This document shows, one piece after another, positions 22,130 through 33,150 of a stretch of DNA of 64,000 nt. Source of the DNA: Gautieria morchelliformis (Eukaryota; Basidiomycota; Agaricomycetes; Gomphales; Gomphaceae); NCBI GenBank assembly GCA_015179125.1, contig WHVA01000164.1:124001-188000 (forward strand). The letters run 5' to 3'. How positions within the stretch are numbered: the first letter of the stretch is position 1; every line of letters begins with the position of its first letter. The position numbers and the translations under genes are program-made. The notes under the pieces are model-generated. The model searched no databases, was not told the DNA's origin, and was given only the letters and a program-made list of their open reading frames with translations.

Positions 22130-22259
22130 GCAAAAAGCATGGCTCAGGCATGCTTCAATAGTGTTCTATTGAGTTGTTCCACAATGCCATTTTGGGCAGG
22201 TGAGTATGGTGCCGTCATTTCCCTGATAATCCATTCTTGGGAGGATAATCAAATGGTCA
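22130..22259 (-). pseudogene. Copia family K integrase fragment
   Basis: Minus-strand reading EMTAPYSPAQNGIVEQLNRT is the end of a Copia integrase core: Tyr-Ser-Pro-x-Gln-Asn-Gly and the catalytic Glu. Six codons later CGA has become TGA (HA-stop-AML). It belongs with the K gag/protease part at 23820-24682. Confidence 0.75.
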
Positions 22260-22698
22260 TGTGATATGGCATATATGAGTATATAATATATATTATAAGA
22301 GTATTAATAACAACATATAGGAATATATAGTAGTATTATAAGGAGAATAATAGATGTTATTAGAATATTCTGTATATATTTAAACATCTCGGAGATATAT
22401 ATATACATGAGAGAGTATCAGACTACAAGATAGAATAACAGATACTTGGATAGAACTTCTAATAGATATGAGTAGGAGTATTAGTATGAATAGTTATAAT
22501 AAGAGAGTATTAGAGTACAATATGAAGTACCAGTTCTTGTCTAGATATTTGTAATATATATGAGAAGGAGTATTAATATGAATAGTTATAATGATAGAGT
22601 GTATATTAAATGTGGGTAGAAAAAATAAGAAGAGGTGTTCTTGTCAGCAGAGCCACCGCTTGGGGAGGGACAAAAGAAAAAAAATTTATATCCCAACA
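22260..22698. repeat. AT-rich LTR-like sequence interrupting Copia K
   Basis: Strongly AT-rich with TG...CA ends (TGTGATATGG to ATCCCAACA; in reverse TGTTGGGATA to ATATCACA, like many Copia LTRs). The flanks GGTCA and ATAAG do not match, so a clean solo insertion cannot be shown. No coding capacity. Confidence 0.45.
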
Positions 22699-22839
22699 AT
22701 AAGATTGCCATGTACTTTCACCCTCTTCTTTTCTATAATCTGAGAATAAAATGGGTGAATCTACATATAATAAATAGTTGCGAGCACCCACCTTGGGTTA
22801 AATGGCTTGTTGACATACTCTCAACCATTATCTGATCCA
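22699..22839. other. Unassigned spacer
   Basis: Between the AT-rich LTR-like block and the family I-related LTR remnant; nothing recognisable. Confidence 0.3.
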
Positions 22840-23810
22840 AAAACCTTGATTTTGTGACCTAAATGAACAGAGTATACAAGAGAGGGGATTCTCACCTGAC
22901 AAGGGGAAATCCAAAGAGAAAAGTCTAAGGACCCTGTTACGATACAATCCTTCATAAAGTTGACTGAGCTCGGGGGTGAAACCTGAGGTAATGTCCGAGG
23001 TTACAGAGCGAGGTTCTGATAGGGAGGTCGGAGAGGGACTTGGCTTCAGCTTATGTGCTGCGCCGACCCTATGTACGAGTCCCAACTTTGGAGGTAAACG
23101 AATAAGAGGTGAGGTTTGGCTTAAGAGGCGAAGACTTCGAAACTAGCTAAGGACCAAAGGGTACAATAGTTGATTTTCAGACTGAAGAATAAGAATGCAT
23201 ACAAGGGGTTTATATATGGGCGAGAGTATGGGTCAGGGGCGAGCATATACAGGGGAATCAGGGCGAGGTCAATATACAAATGATGTGTGATGGAACGGGA
23301 TAAGTAACTAAGGGGATTCGGGCATAGGATCAAGGTCGGATATGAGCTAAGGCTCGGGCATGGGCTCAGGCTTAGAATCACAGTACTTGGGAACGAGTAT
23401 CACAAGGCTTGGGCTCGGAAAAAAGGTTGTACCAGTAAGTAACTGGCCAAAGGCCGGGTCCTTACAGACCCCCAATGTCAGTGAGCCCATATTATACTAT
23501 GCTCCGCAGCCAGGGACAACACTCGGCACTTGCCATCAACCCTGCATCCTCATGACCTCCCTGACCCTTGATAAACCCTTGATTCCACCTACTACGTGAG
23601 TTGCTTGACTTCTGACACTGTTCTGAGAGCGGAAGTTGGAAAGTGGGGTGGAGTCGGCAAAGCAAACAGAACTGGTGGAAGTTCCCACCAAAGTGGAACC
23701 ATTTCTGCAAGCGGAGTCGGAGACGGAAGCGGAAGCGGAGTCAGAAATGGAGTCAGAACTTGGCATGGTGTTGGAACTGGAAAACAGGGTGTCCCCTGAC
23801 AATTGCTCCT
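22840..23810 (-). repeat. LTR remnant of family I, split by a solo A LTR
   Basis: The flanks of the A LTR (22840-22934 and 23467-23790) align in reverse with 48240-48620 of the family I LTR, including the GGGGAAATCC block and degenerate GGAAGCGGAG repeats. The TGTAAGATG terminus is missing, so it is incomplete. Confidence 0.65.
22935..23466 (-). repeat. Solo LTR, family A, reverse (532 bp)
   Basis: Reverse A LTR from TGTTACGATA to GGTCCTTACA, flanked by a perfect GACCC duplication (22930-22934 and 23467-23471). Confidence 0.92.
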
Positions 23811-23819
23811 CCACACCTG

Positions 23820-24682
23820 ACTCAATACATCTGCCTGATTTCCTTTCCTTCACCAAAGATAATTCCAGATTTGGCCACTTTGAATTGAACACCAATTGAC
23901 ATGAATGTGGCTGAGTGTCCGAGATCCATGAGGCACCCTATGCTAATGAGGTTATTGGGTGCTTCAGGTGCATATTTTACATTCTTCAATTTCACCATAA
24001 TTTCTTCATGCCAATTTTGAATTCAATGGGCACTGTGCCTCATCCATGTGTTTTGAGAATGGTGCCAGGGGTAATCCCCTCAATTTCAGATGGGTCTTCC
24101 ATATAAGTCAAAAAATCTTGGTGGCAGCAGGCTATGTGTGTGCTCGCTGCTGAGTCTGCAAGCCACTCCAACGCTGATAATGAAACTAGTGCTTTGGAAT
24201 TATCAGCTATGAATGCGAATTCAGGTTCATCAGATTGCTTAGCAGTGTCATTATCCTTTGATTTGTACCAAGTGGGTGCCTGGCCTTCTTTGCCACCCCC
24301 TTTGGCCCAGCAATATTTTCCATAATGGCCCTTTTTGCTGCAGTTCCAGCATTTCCCTTTTGTGGCACCAGAGTCATCCTGTGTTCTAAGCACTGTTTGG
24401 CAGGCCAATCCTGCTTGTGAGGCTCGATCTTCATCCAGGATCCTGGCTATCAGGACTTCCAATGAGATTGCGACTCTGCCAGTGTTGACCACAGTAATAA
24501 ATGCAAGAATCTGAAAGAAAGGTGAGCAATGTATTGGAGAAATCGACATCTGTAATTACTTGGCCATGGGCATTGTGTTCTTGCCCAAGTCATCAGAGTT
24601 TACATATATGTCCCTCCATGTTCGCTCCGTCCTCAGCAAAGGTACAGAAGAAATCTCGCTGAAGGTTATTCCAACTGCACCC
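23820..24682 (-). pseudogene. Copia family K gag and protease
   Basis: Minus strand. The gag end (24480-24670) leads into the CCHC knuckle CWNCSKKGHYGKYC with the Copia tail WAKGGGKEGQ (near 24290-24350), then WLADSAASTHIA, where the protease D-S/T-G reads D-S-A, and a region expected before the GAG-pre-integrase domain, full of stops. Upstream sequence is cut by a LINE poly(A) tail at 24683. The integrase fragment at 22130-22259 belongs to the same copy. Confidence 0.75.
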
Positions 24683-25343
24683 TTTTTTTTTTTCTTTTTT
24701 TATTATTATCATTTTATTTGACCTCAGGTCATACAGCCTATGGTGGTCATTACACATGTTCTACCTAAGAAATGGCATGGGCCTTTCCCCTCACTCCCTG
24801 GGACTCCCGGCCTTCTGCGCCTCGGGCGAGTGACTGACCCAGTGATGAGCCCTGCCCCCCACCGGTCCACCCCCCCCGGAGGTGTTTGTCACTCCGTGCT
24901 GACTTGTGAGGTAGGCTCCATCTCCGCTTGGTGATAACACTTGGTTGAGTCTGGCTGTGTAAGTGCTCCGCCGCCTAGGTGGGCTGGCACGACAAGATGG
25001 AGCGCCGCAGATGAAGAATAACAGAGGAATTGGGATTGGTGTTGCATGTTGGCCTTGACCACCAGTTGCGGCAATGTTCTGGAATCCTTTGCTGTGTTGA
25101 GTCCAGCTCTTGTTGGTGTGTGAGGCAAGGGTCAGAGTATGGAGTGGGTAGGGGCATATGTGGTAGCAAGTTTTGATACGGTCTCGCTTCGTAACAGCAA
25201 TAGCAGTGGTTCTGTGTTCACGTGTGCATGTGTATCTCTTGTGTCTGCAAGGACAGGGTGACTCAAACAGGTTATTTGGGTAGAGGAGAGACATCACCGA
25301 AGGTTGCCTGGAACCTCTTGGTGGCCGCCATGTAAGCTATCAG
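24683..25343 (-). mobile_element. LINE 3' end with poly(A) tail (left part)
   Basis: The T run at 24683-24711 is the poly(A) tail of a minus-strand LINE. From 25343 down the reading continues AYMAATKRFQATFGD to a stop near 25275, followed by a C-rich 3' untranslated region. The coding part continues at 35820-35992 on the other side of the B element; ATCAG duplicated at 25339-25343 and 35820-35824 proves the split. Heavily 5'-truncated. Confidence 0.85.
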
Positions 25344-26057
25344 TGTTACGTATCGGAAATCCCGGAGGCTGGAACTGGAAAGGACAACGGCTTCAACTTA
25401 TGTGTTGTGCCCCTGATTAACTACCGTCCTAAGTATTTCGGATTTAACTTCCGGATGTCGGAGAAGGCGGAAGTCGAGAGTAAGGTCAAGGGTCAGAGAA
25501 CAAAGGTTCGGAAGAGGCGGAAGAGGCGGAGGACAGAGGGTCAAGAGCGGAGGGAGACAAGACTAGCAAAACTCGCTGTGTTAAGAACAGGAGACAGTGC
25601 GAAGAGATTCAAATATCGAAGTGGATTATCTGATTGCAGAAATGGAGACATACATGAGGGGTTTTATACAAGGAGCAGAAGCAACAGGTAATAGTATGGT
25701 ACTAAGCAAATTCCAGAGAGTGCGGGAATCGGATAGACATACAGGGCAAGTAACTGATGCGGAACAAGGGGATGACAAGGGGGGTGCAGGGTAGGGTAAG
25801 TACAATGGCAAAGAACAAGACGAGTAAGTACAATGGGCATTGGCACAAACGGAAGTACGGAAATGGTATCTTGCTGTGTTCAGGGTCGAGTACGGGGGCC
25901 GGTACCTGGATGTGGCCAGGGGTACTGAAAGAACAAGGGGTCGAGGTAGAGGGTTGTGGATGGTGCGGATGTTGCGGAATAGAGTTGGAGGTAGTGTGGA
26001 GGTGATGCGGAGGATATGCGGAGGTGGTGGAGATGGCTGAGCAGAACAGTCGTAACA
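25344..26057 (-). repeat. 3' LTR of the B element (714 bp)
   Basis: TGTTACGTATCGG to CGTAACA in plus orientation. Differs from its partner at 35103-35819 by several percent by eye, so insertion is not recent. The antisense gene starts 119 bp inside it, so this LTR may carry the promoter for that gene. Confidence 0.9.
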
Positions 26058-27071
26058 GTATCTCCCCTTCAAGGTCGAGCCCCGTGAGACCACAGGTCAG
26101 ATCACGTGACCTGTGAACAAACACGTTGGAGTTCAAAAGAAAGGCAGGAGAACAAACATGTTGATCCTAATCCATCATGAGCTCCTCAGTCGACTTTTCC
26201 AAAATGACCAGCGCCCAACTGAAAGAACACTTCGCTAGTGTTCTCACAGAGAAGGAACTTGCGGAAAAACGCGAGGCCAAGGAGGCGGCTCAGAAGGAGA
26301 AAGAGCGACTGGAGGAGGAGCGCAAGGACCAGGAGGAGCGCAAGGACCAGGAGGAACGTGATCGCCTGGAACGTGAGTGTGAAGACCGCAAACGCGAGCT
26401 CGAGCGCATCAAGTGCGAACGCGAAGAGCAGGAGGCTGAAGAAGTGGCGGAAGAACTCGTGGAGAAGGAAGCCGCTGTGGAAAAGGCCACCGCAGAAAAG
26501 GTGGAGGAGAATCGCCTGTTGATGAAGGTAAGTTCTTCTTTGTTCTTGATAGTGTAGAGTTGACCATCGGAACAGGAAAAAACTGCGGACGCGGATGAGG
26601 AATCCGTGCGGAGTGAAACTCCATCGGAAGAGTCGCTGGAAGAAACCCCGAAGCCAACGAACAAGGGCAAGGGGAAGGAGACGGCAGAATGGCGGGCGGC
26701 GCAGGAGGAAAAGCAGCACCAGAAGGAGGCACACCAGGCAGGGGCCAAGAGGGCGGCTCCGGAAGAGGATGGCCCTTCACAGCTTAGCTGCGACGGTTGC
26801 CTGGAGAAGAGCCTGCCATGCGTGTGGGACCTGGCCGGAAAAGCCACGGCTTGCAACCGGTGCAAGGATGGAAAACGGGCTTGCATGGTCAATGGGCTCA
26901 AAGCTTGCGTGACGGCCAAGCGGAGGAAGACCGGAGCATCGGAAGTGGGCTCGGAAAAACCTGCCCCAGGTGTGCGGAAACCCTTTGTAGAAACTCGGTT
27001 TGGGCTAGTAGGAAGTTATATGCCAGATATGAACGATGGGACTTGCAGGAGATTAGTAAACTATTTAATGT

Positions 27072-27304
27072 TCTACCCTGCATGGACTCTTCGTCTACTG
27101 GGTTGATCCCACACAACCTATGGAAGGGACGTCCTGCGAACACACTTTGGCCATACAAACACCCAATGGGGTTGGATTAAGAAGATGATGGGGTTAATGA
27201 TGAACCATCATGCCGGGCGAATGGTATCGATCATATTTGATGGCGTGCCTGCTGGCGAAATGCGCGAGCAGCGAATAGTGGTTTGGAGAATGGGGCGAAC
27301 AGCG
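27072..27304 (+). repeat. Internal fragment of family C
   Basis: 233 bp matching C units internally (compare 37045-37215) without either terminus. It sits between the antisense gene and an E2 LTR, probably brought in by repair or deletion. Confidence 0.75.
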
Positions 27305-27677
27305 GGTATACACTATTAAACTCACCTCCTCAGTGATAGTCAACACTGAGGAGGGGAGGCTGCGCATGGGCTTGTTTCACTCGCATATACGAAGTTCCGG
27401 CACTTAAGCGCCCTTGAGGCACTGGTGTGCCGTGCTAAGCGCCCATAGAACGTAACACGTTAGTGAACAGCCGCAGCTCAAAAAGGAAACTTGTCCACAA
27501 GCACCCACAAAGGGTCGGTGGGACAGAACATGAAAAGGAGTAGTAATACAGCCTCGAAAAAATCAAAGAAAATTGTGAAAGGCATAGAATGAATGTCAGC
27601 ATAGTTTCAGGTCGAAATCGAAAGAAACAACAACAGAAATGTTAGGTTTGGAGCCTGGTGCACATATGCACCCAACA
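27305..27677 (-). repeat. Variant E-type LTR (E2), left end truncated
   Basis: Ends TGCACCCAACA like E LTRs. It keeps the LTR hairpin as CCTCCTCAGTG/CACTGAGGAGG (27325-27335 and 27344-27354), different in sequence from E but still perfectly paired. The left terminus is missing. Confidence 0.65.
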
Positions 27678-28207
27678 CCCTTGTCCAGGGCTGCCAAAGC
27701 GAGGGGAGTCCAAGACAGGCCGGAAGCGAGCGGAAGTGGGACGACGCGAGAGGAGCCGACAGCGGATCCGCTTGCGGATATCGCCAGATTGCTCCGGGGG
27801 CTGCTCCGACAAGGGGACCAGGGGTTTCAGATGCAACACCAATTCTACCTGGCAGTTGCAGATCGACTTGGCGCGTACGAGCACCTTCTCGACCAAATCG
27901 TCGTGGAACTGAGGTGGACGCAGGAGAGGGAGGACTCGGAAGTGGAGGCATAAGTGTCTGAGGGCGAGGTGCAAGACGTGCAGAGGTTTGCAGAGGCGTA
28001 TGGGCAGGATGGAAATGTGGATGATGTGGAGGTGGAAGACTGCGTGGAATTTGGTGACAACACCATGGAGGATGACTAGGGGTCAAAGTGACTTGTAGAA
28101 TAGCTTCTTGAAATGTCGGAATTAGTGTAGTGGAAAATTAATCGGATTTTAACTGGTGATTCAAGGAGTGAAAGTGGAAACGAAACGGCGGAGGTGTCGG
28201 AAGGGAC

Positions 28208-29754
28208 TTAGTGCGTGAGAAGGGGTCCAGGCTTGGCAGGGTATGCCTTGTGGAGATCTGAGACAAGTTCGGAGGTGTGGTCGAGTTCCGTGGCGGAAAG
28301 CCAGGAAGTCTCTTCGTCTGTGTTCTCGTAGCCTGCCCACTTGACTAGGTACTGGAGTTGACAACGGTATCGCTTGTCGAGCTTGGAATTGAGAATTTCT
28401 GAAATCTCATATTCCGGTTCTCCATTGATGATCACTGGCGGAGGCGGAGGTTTTTCTCGATTCGGAATGGTATTCGGAACTGTGGGTTCAAGCATAGACA
28501 CATGGAATACCGGATGTATGCATGCATATTTTCAGGAAGTCTGAGAGTGAAAGAACGACTGCCAGCCTTAGCGATGATCTCGTAAGGACCAAGGTACTTT
28601 GCAGAGAGCTTCTTTGAGGGGCGAGTGGTGCGGAAGTTTTCAGCTTTGACAAAGACTTTGTCGCCTAAGGTGGTGGCAGAAGGCGCATTGTTGTAAGCAA
28701 ATTCCGCAAGCGGAAGAAGGTCGGACCAATTGCTGTGTTGGTAGTTGCAATAGACGCGGAGGTACTGCTCGAGGGTCTGATTAGTACATTCCGTTTGTCC
28801 ATCACCTTTGGGATGATAACCGGAAGTGAAGTGGAGTTTCATGTTGAGAGCCTTGCCGAGTGTGCGGAAAAAGGATGACATGAATTCTGATCCATGGTCG
28901 GAAGTGACATGGGAGGGGATTCCGTGCTTGGAAACGATGTGGAGCACAAAGAGCTGTGCGAGCTGGGCGGAAGTAATGGTGTCGTAAGTTGGAATAAAGA
29001 TTGACTGCTTTGTGAGGCGGTCAACAATAACTAGAATGGTATCATAGCCGGATGACTTAGGAAGTTTCTCGATGAAGTCCATGGATATCGAATTCCAGGG
29101 CTGTTCTGGGATCGGAAGTTGCTTCAGGAGGCCGGAGGGTTTGTGACGTTGAGGCTTGGCGTGCATACAGGTGGTCCATGACATGCAGTAGTCTTGGACC
29201 ATCGTGCGGAGGAGGGGCCAAGTGTAGGTACGTCAGATGATGTCAAGGGTCTTGTTCTGGCCTTGGTGTCCTGAGAGCGGATGATTGTGGCTTTGCTGGA
29301 GTAGGTGAAGTCGTAGATCATTGATGTCCGGAACGTAGATCCGGGACTTGTACCAGAGAAAACCGTCGGAATCGAGGGACCATCCAGGGCTGGTTGGGTT
29401 ATCGAGGTGGGTTGCGGAGATGGGGTCGGAACTGAGTGCAGAACGGATGTTGGAATGGAGAGACTCGGTGTCCATAATGATTGAGGTGCAGAGTAGCGGA
29501 AACTGCAATGCTGTGGCATGCAGGGACGATGCCAGCTGCTCAGTCAAGAATACTGGGCGGAAGTTATGTGGATTAATGCTGGCATAGTCGCTACTTTCCT
29601 CTTTTGGGTAGATGTCCCAACGTCTAGTGAGCGCGTCGGGTTTTGCTCTGAGCTTTCCGGGGCGGAAGCGGATCACCATGTTGAACTGTGAGAGATATTC
29701 AGACCAGCGGACTTGATGGCGAGTCAAAATCTTAGTAGTCGCAAACTACTCAAG
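28208..29754 (-). pseudogene. Family B integrase and chromodomain
   Basis: Minus strand. RNase H end and zinc-binding region (29233-29727), a TGA in place of CGA near 29234 (LDII-stop-RTYTW), then the integrase core in 28432-29202 with MDFIEKLP, VTSDHGSEF and QTECTNQTLE for D, D and E. After NNAPSATT a block of roughly 60-80 residues present in family A is deleted. Frames shift near 28510, and the chromodomain EYEISEIL...YLVKWAGYENTDEETSW follows at 28220-28420, with a stop at 28208. Confidence 0.82.
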
Positions 29755-29759
29755 GTTTT

Positions 29760-31032
29760 TGTTGTGAATAGGAAAACCGAGCTATACATTCATATTCATC
29801 ACTAACAAAGCCATAACAATTTCCCGACACATCCTAGTACATGGATGTGCACGCATTTACTGCCGGCACAGCACATCATGCGTGGGCGCGCTATCACTCG
29901 TGCACATATCTAACCGGCAACTTCGACCCTGAGCCTGGTTCCAGGGCCGACCAAGGGATAGATCCAAGATGGAGCGCGGGAGGCGCTCCATCATTCCTGA
30001 CGCATATATCAAACTCCATATGATAAGGTACAGCCTTGGCACCGGTGCATGCATCATGCACCGGCGGCACTCATTGCTCCATAACCCCCTATTGTATCTA
30101 GTTCAGTATAGGTTCGTCCCAAGTAGTTAAATAGCTAGCTACTGTACAATAACAACCTAGGCAGTAAATCTCCATGTTTGTGCTCTTGTTCTAGCCCATG
30201 AGGCTTATGACTGGATTGTTACGTATCGAGATTTCCGCTAAGTCGGAACTGGAAAGGACAGCGGCTTCAACTTGTAGGTTGCGCCCCCAATGAACTATCG
30301 TCCTAGTTATTTCGGAAATGGGTCGGAAGTCGGGATGTACTGAACTGAAGGTTGGTCAGAACTTGAGGCGGAATTGAGGTGGAAGACGGAAGGCAGAGAG
30401 ACTGAGGTCTTGCTAGACTCGCTGTGCTAAGAACAGGAGATGGAGCGAAGGAAATCAAGTATCGAAGGTGATTATCTGATTGCAGAATAACAGACATACA
30501 TGACAGGTTTTTATACAAAGAGCTGAGACAACAGGTAATGGGGTAGTACTAAGCAAATTCCGGGGGAAGCGGAAGTCGAGTAGACAATGCGTGGGAACTA
30601 ACTAATTGGGAACAATGGGACTACAAGGGGGGTTCAGGGTAAGGTAAAACAATGGCAAAGGACAAGGGGTCGGGAAAACATGTCTGACAACGAACTACAA
30701 GGGTGACCGGATATATGATCTTGATGAACGATGAAGCGGGTCCGGAGTGTCCAAGTAATAGAGTCGAAAGAACAAGGGAATAGAACAATGGGCGGAATGT
30801 CGGAAATATCGGAGGAGTGGAAAGTGTTGCGGAACTGAAGGTCGGAAGTCGGAAATGAACGGTCGTAACATGGATAGGTGATATATCAGTCGGTGTTTAG
30901 TGTCGCTGCCACTGCGTGTGGTGTTTGCGCATACAGCCATAGTTGTTCTCCCATCTCCATTCTCTTCATGCTTCTCCACGAACCTCACAAACCGCTCATA
31001 TGTATGCATCCCCGCCGACCAGACTTTCTACA
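29760..31032. repeat. Solo LTR, family F, with a B LTR inside
   Basis: TGTTGTGAATAGG to CTTTCTACA, flanked by a perfect GTTTT duplication (29755-29759 and 31033-31037). Removing the nested B LTR and one copy of its duplication leaves about 614 bp. It splits the B element's RNase H in the DHKN-LEY motif. No internal sequence of F is seen in the window, so its coding strand is unknown. Confidence 0.82.
30217..30870 (+). repeat. Solo LTR, family B (654 bp), inside F
   Basis: TGTTACGTATCG to GGTCGTAACA, flanked by a perfect TGGAT duplication (30212-30216 and 30871-30875). Nearly the same as the solo LTR at 2692-3345. Confidence 0.93.
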
Positions 31033-32277
31033 GTTTTTATGATCCGTTACAACATCAATCGGATAAGTTGGACCTTCAAGGTAGTGTCGCCAAATTTTGA
31101 AGGCTTCGAAGATTGCAAGTAGTTCCTTATTGTGGACGTTGTAGTTGAGTTCTGGGGTGGAAAAGGTGCGGGAATGAAAAGTGATCGGATGCATTTCACC
31201 GTCGTCGGGTGAAATGATTGAAAGCATGGCGGCTAGTGCGTAGTCGGAAGCGTCGGTTTCGAGTACAAGTTGGGCATCTGGAATCCAGAAACTGAGTATA
31301 GGAGCCATAGTGAAGGCCGCCTTGAGGGCTTTGAATGCGGAACGGCATTCCGGAGTGAAATTCCATGGAGCACCCTTCCTGGTGAGATGCGTGAGCGGAA
31401 CAGTAATGTCGGAAAAATTGTAAATGAAACGCCGGTAAAAGTTGGCGAAGCCAAGGAAAGACTGTACATCCTTAACCCGTCGGGGTTCTGGCCATTCCTG
31501 AATTGCCTTGACTTTGTCCTCTGCCATGGTAAGACCTGTTGCAGAGAGGATGTAGCCTAGGTATTCGACTGTGTCGCGATGCCATTCGCATTTCTCTGCT
31601 TTTGCGTAGAGATGGTGTTTGTGGAGATGGCGGAGTACTTCGCGGACATGTTCCCGATGTTCTTCCAGTGTGTCGGAATAGATGAGGATGTCGTCAATGT
31701 AGACTAGAATGCATACATCGAGGAGGTCGGAAAATACCTTGTTCATAAAGCGCTGAAAAGTGGCGGGAGCATTGGTTAGACCGAAAGGCATGACAACCCA
31801 CTCAAAAGCACCGTAGCGGGTGCGGAAAGTGGTTTTCCACTTGTCACCTTCCCGGATGCGGACAAGGTGATAAGCGTGCCGGAGGTCAATTTTGGTGTAG
31901 ATCTTCGCTCTGCGGGGGGTGTCGAGGAGGTCGGAAATGCGCGGAAGCGGATATTTGTCCTTCTTAGTGAGGGCGTTAAGTCTGCAGAAATCAACGCAGA
32001 GGCGGAGAGATCCATCCTTCTTTTTGACGAAAAGGACCGGAGCGCCGTGCGGAGACAGCGAAGGGCGGATAAAGCCCATGTTGAGGTGTTCATCGACAAA
32101 CTTGCGGAGAGTCTGGAGTTCACTTTGCGAAAGGGAGCAGATCGGTCCGAGGGGTGGAGATGCTCCTTCTTCCAAATCTATCTTCAAATCATAGGGTCGA
32201 TGTTCAGCGGGTTTATTGGTTTTGGCCTTATTGAATATGTCTGGGAAGTCGTGATATTCTTCTGGAACTGAGCTCAT
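31033..32277 (-). CDS. Family B pol: reverse transcriptase and RNase H start
   Basis: An uninterrupted minus-strand frame from 32277 to the F insertion. RT motifs in order: APVLFVKKKDGSLRLCVDF, KIDLRHAYHLV, MPFGLTNAPATFQRF, catalytic YIDDILIYS (near 31680), then SFLGFANFYRRF and the RNase H start ETDASDYALAAML with FHSRTF and NKELLAI. It breaks at DHKN where F inserted; the reading resumes at 29754. The reverse transcriptase is structurally complete. Confidence 0.88.
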
Positions 32278-33150
32278 ATCGACTGGAGCGGAAGTCGAGG
32301 CGGAACGAGCCTTGACTGTAGCTGAATCAGAGAGGTGAAGCTGGAAAACGGTCGTATCTTGCCATTGCAGTACCTGGAAAGCAGTGGCGGAAACGAGCGT
32401 AATTCAAGGAGCTTCGAGGGACGGAGGTGCTAAAGCGGGACCGGAGTGCAGAACTGAATCCAGGAGCAGAGTTGCAGAAGAGGCTTGAGCCATCTTTGCG
32501 GACGACGTCGGAATAGACGGAAGTTGATCCGGGGTACGGAACTGTATATGACCCAATGCCCAGTTAATTGATGGATTATATCGGGTGAGCCAATTGTGTC
32601 ATAGTACAACGGAACAGCTAGCATCTAGCGGAGTAACATAAAATGTAACTTCATGGTTGTCCCCAGTAGCGAAATGGATGGACAGGTCCACGACTTGGGA
32701 GATTGCCGTGTTGGATGACCCATCGAAAAGGTGGAGTGGAATTGTCGGGATGTTGCAGGTTGGAAGCTTGTGCTTCAAAACAAAGTCAGAATCCAGGAAA
32801 CAATGAGTTGAACCAGAGTTGATCAATGCTGTAAACGGGGGTGCGGAAATGGTGTTGGAAGTCAGTGGAACTGAGAGGGAGTTGGAGGACGAAAGAGCGG
32901 ATGTGTTTAGTTTAACCTCGTGTGTGGCACGAATGGGGTCAACACAGCCCTCAGCTCGTGTGGAGGCCAGAGGACTGCTGGCTATTTTTTTGCATCCATA
33001 GCGGGAGTCGTTTCGGATTTCTCTTCTGTCTTCGCTGCATGGCCCTTGGCCTTAGCAGCGGAAGTGGAAGCTCAGGTGCAATCGCGAGCGACGTGACCGC
33101 ATTTGCTGCAGAAAAGGCAAAGGTTGTTGTCCATGCGACGCTGGCATTCT
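32278..33150 (-). pseudogene. Family B zinc knuckle and aspartic protease
   Basis: The gag knuckle CLFCSKCGHVARDC (C-x2-C-x4-H-x4-C) is near 33078-33120, followed by TGA for CGA. The protease start at 32826-32599 reads LINSGSTHCFLDS: the catalytic Asp of D-S-G is Asn, as expected from one CpG transition. Further stops near 32598 and 32404 separate it from the reverse transcriptase frame. Protease activity is not expected. Confidence 0.78.

Larger units (their letters stand above)
26177..28080 (+). pseudogene. Antisense gene of family B: coiled coil plus Zn2Cys6-type cluster
   Basis: Lies on the strand opposite pol, tail to tail (stop 28078-28080; pol stop 28208-28210). Exon 1, 26177-26527 (117 codons), is a Glu/Lys/Arg coiled coil (EERKDQEERKDQEERDRLE). 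Intron 26528-26575 has GTAAGT and CAG. Exon 2 continues in frame with acidic and Gln-rich segments, then CDGCLEKSLPC and CNRCKDGKRAC joined by ten residues: C-x2-C-x6-C-x10-C-x2-C-x6-C, the fungal Zn2Cys6 pattern (near 26795-26887). A basic KRRK patch follows. The gene is broken at about 27071 by a C fragment and an E2 LTR and resumes at 27678 with a helical C-terminus (LADIARLLRGLLRQGD). One stop at 27951 precedes the final stop. Nuclear DNA binding is inferred; the role in the element is unknown. Confidence 0.75.

Noticed and set aside
22260-22620. AT-rich block as a replication origin or centromere sequence
   Set aside because: It has LTR-like TG...CA ends and sits in a Copia integrase; nothing else supports an origin or centromere.
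24683-24711. T-rich tract as a terminator or promoter element
   Set aside because: It is the poly(A) tail of a minus-strand LINE whose coding end lies just to the right.
26186-26919. Long minus-strand frames with Leu/Phe or Ser runs
   Set aside because: Shadows of the Glu/Lys-rich coiled coil and Cys cluster on the plus strand, which has the splice site and motifs.
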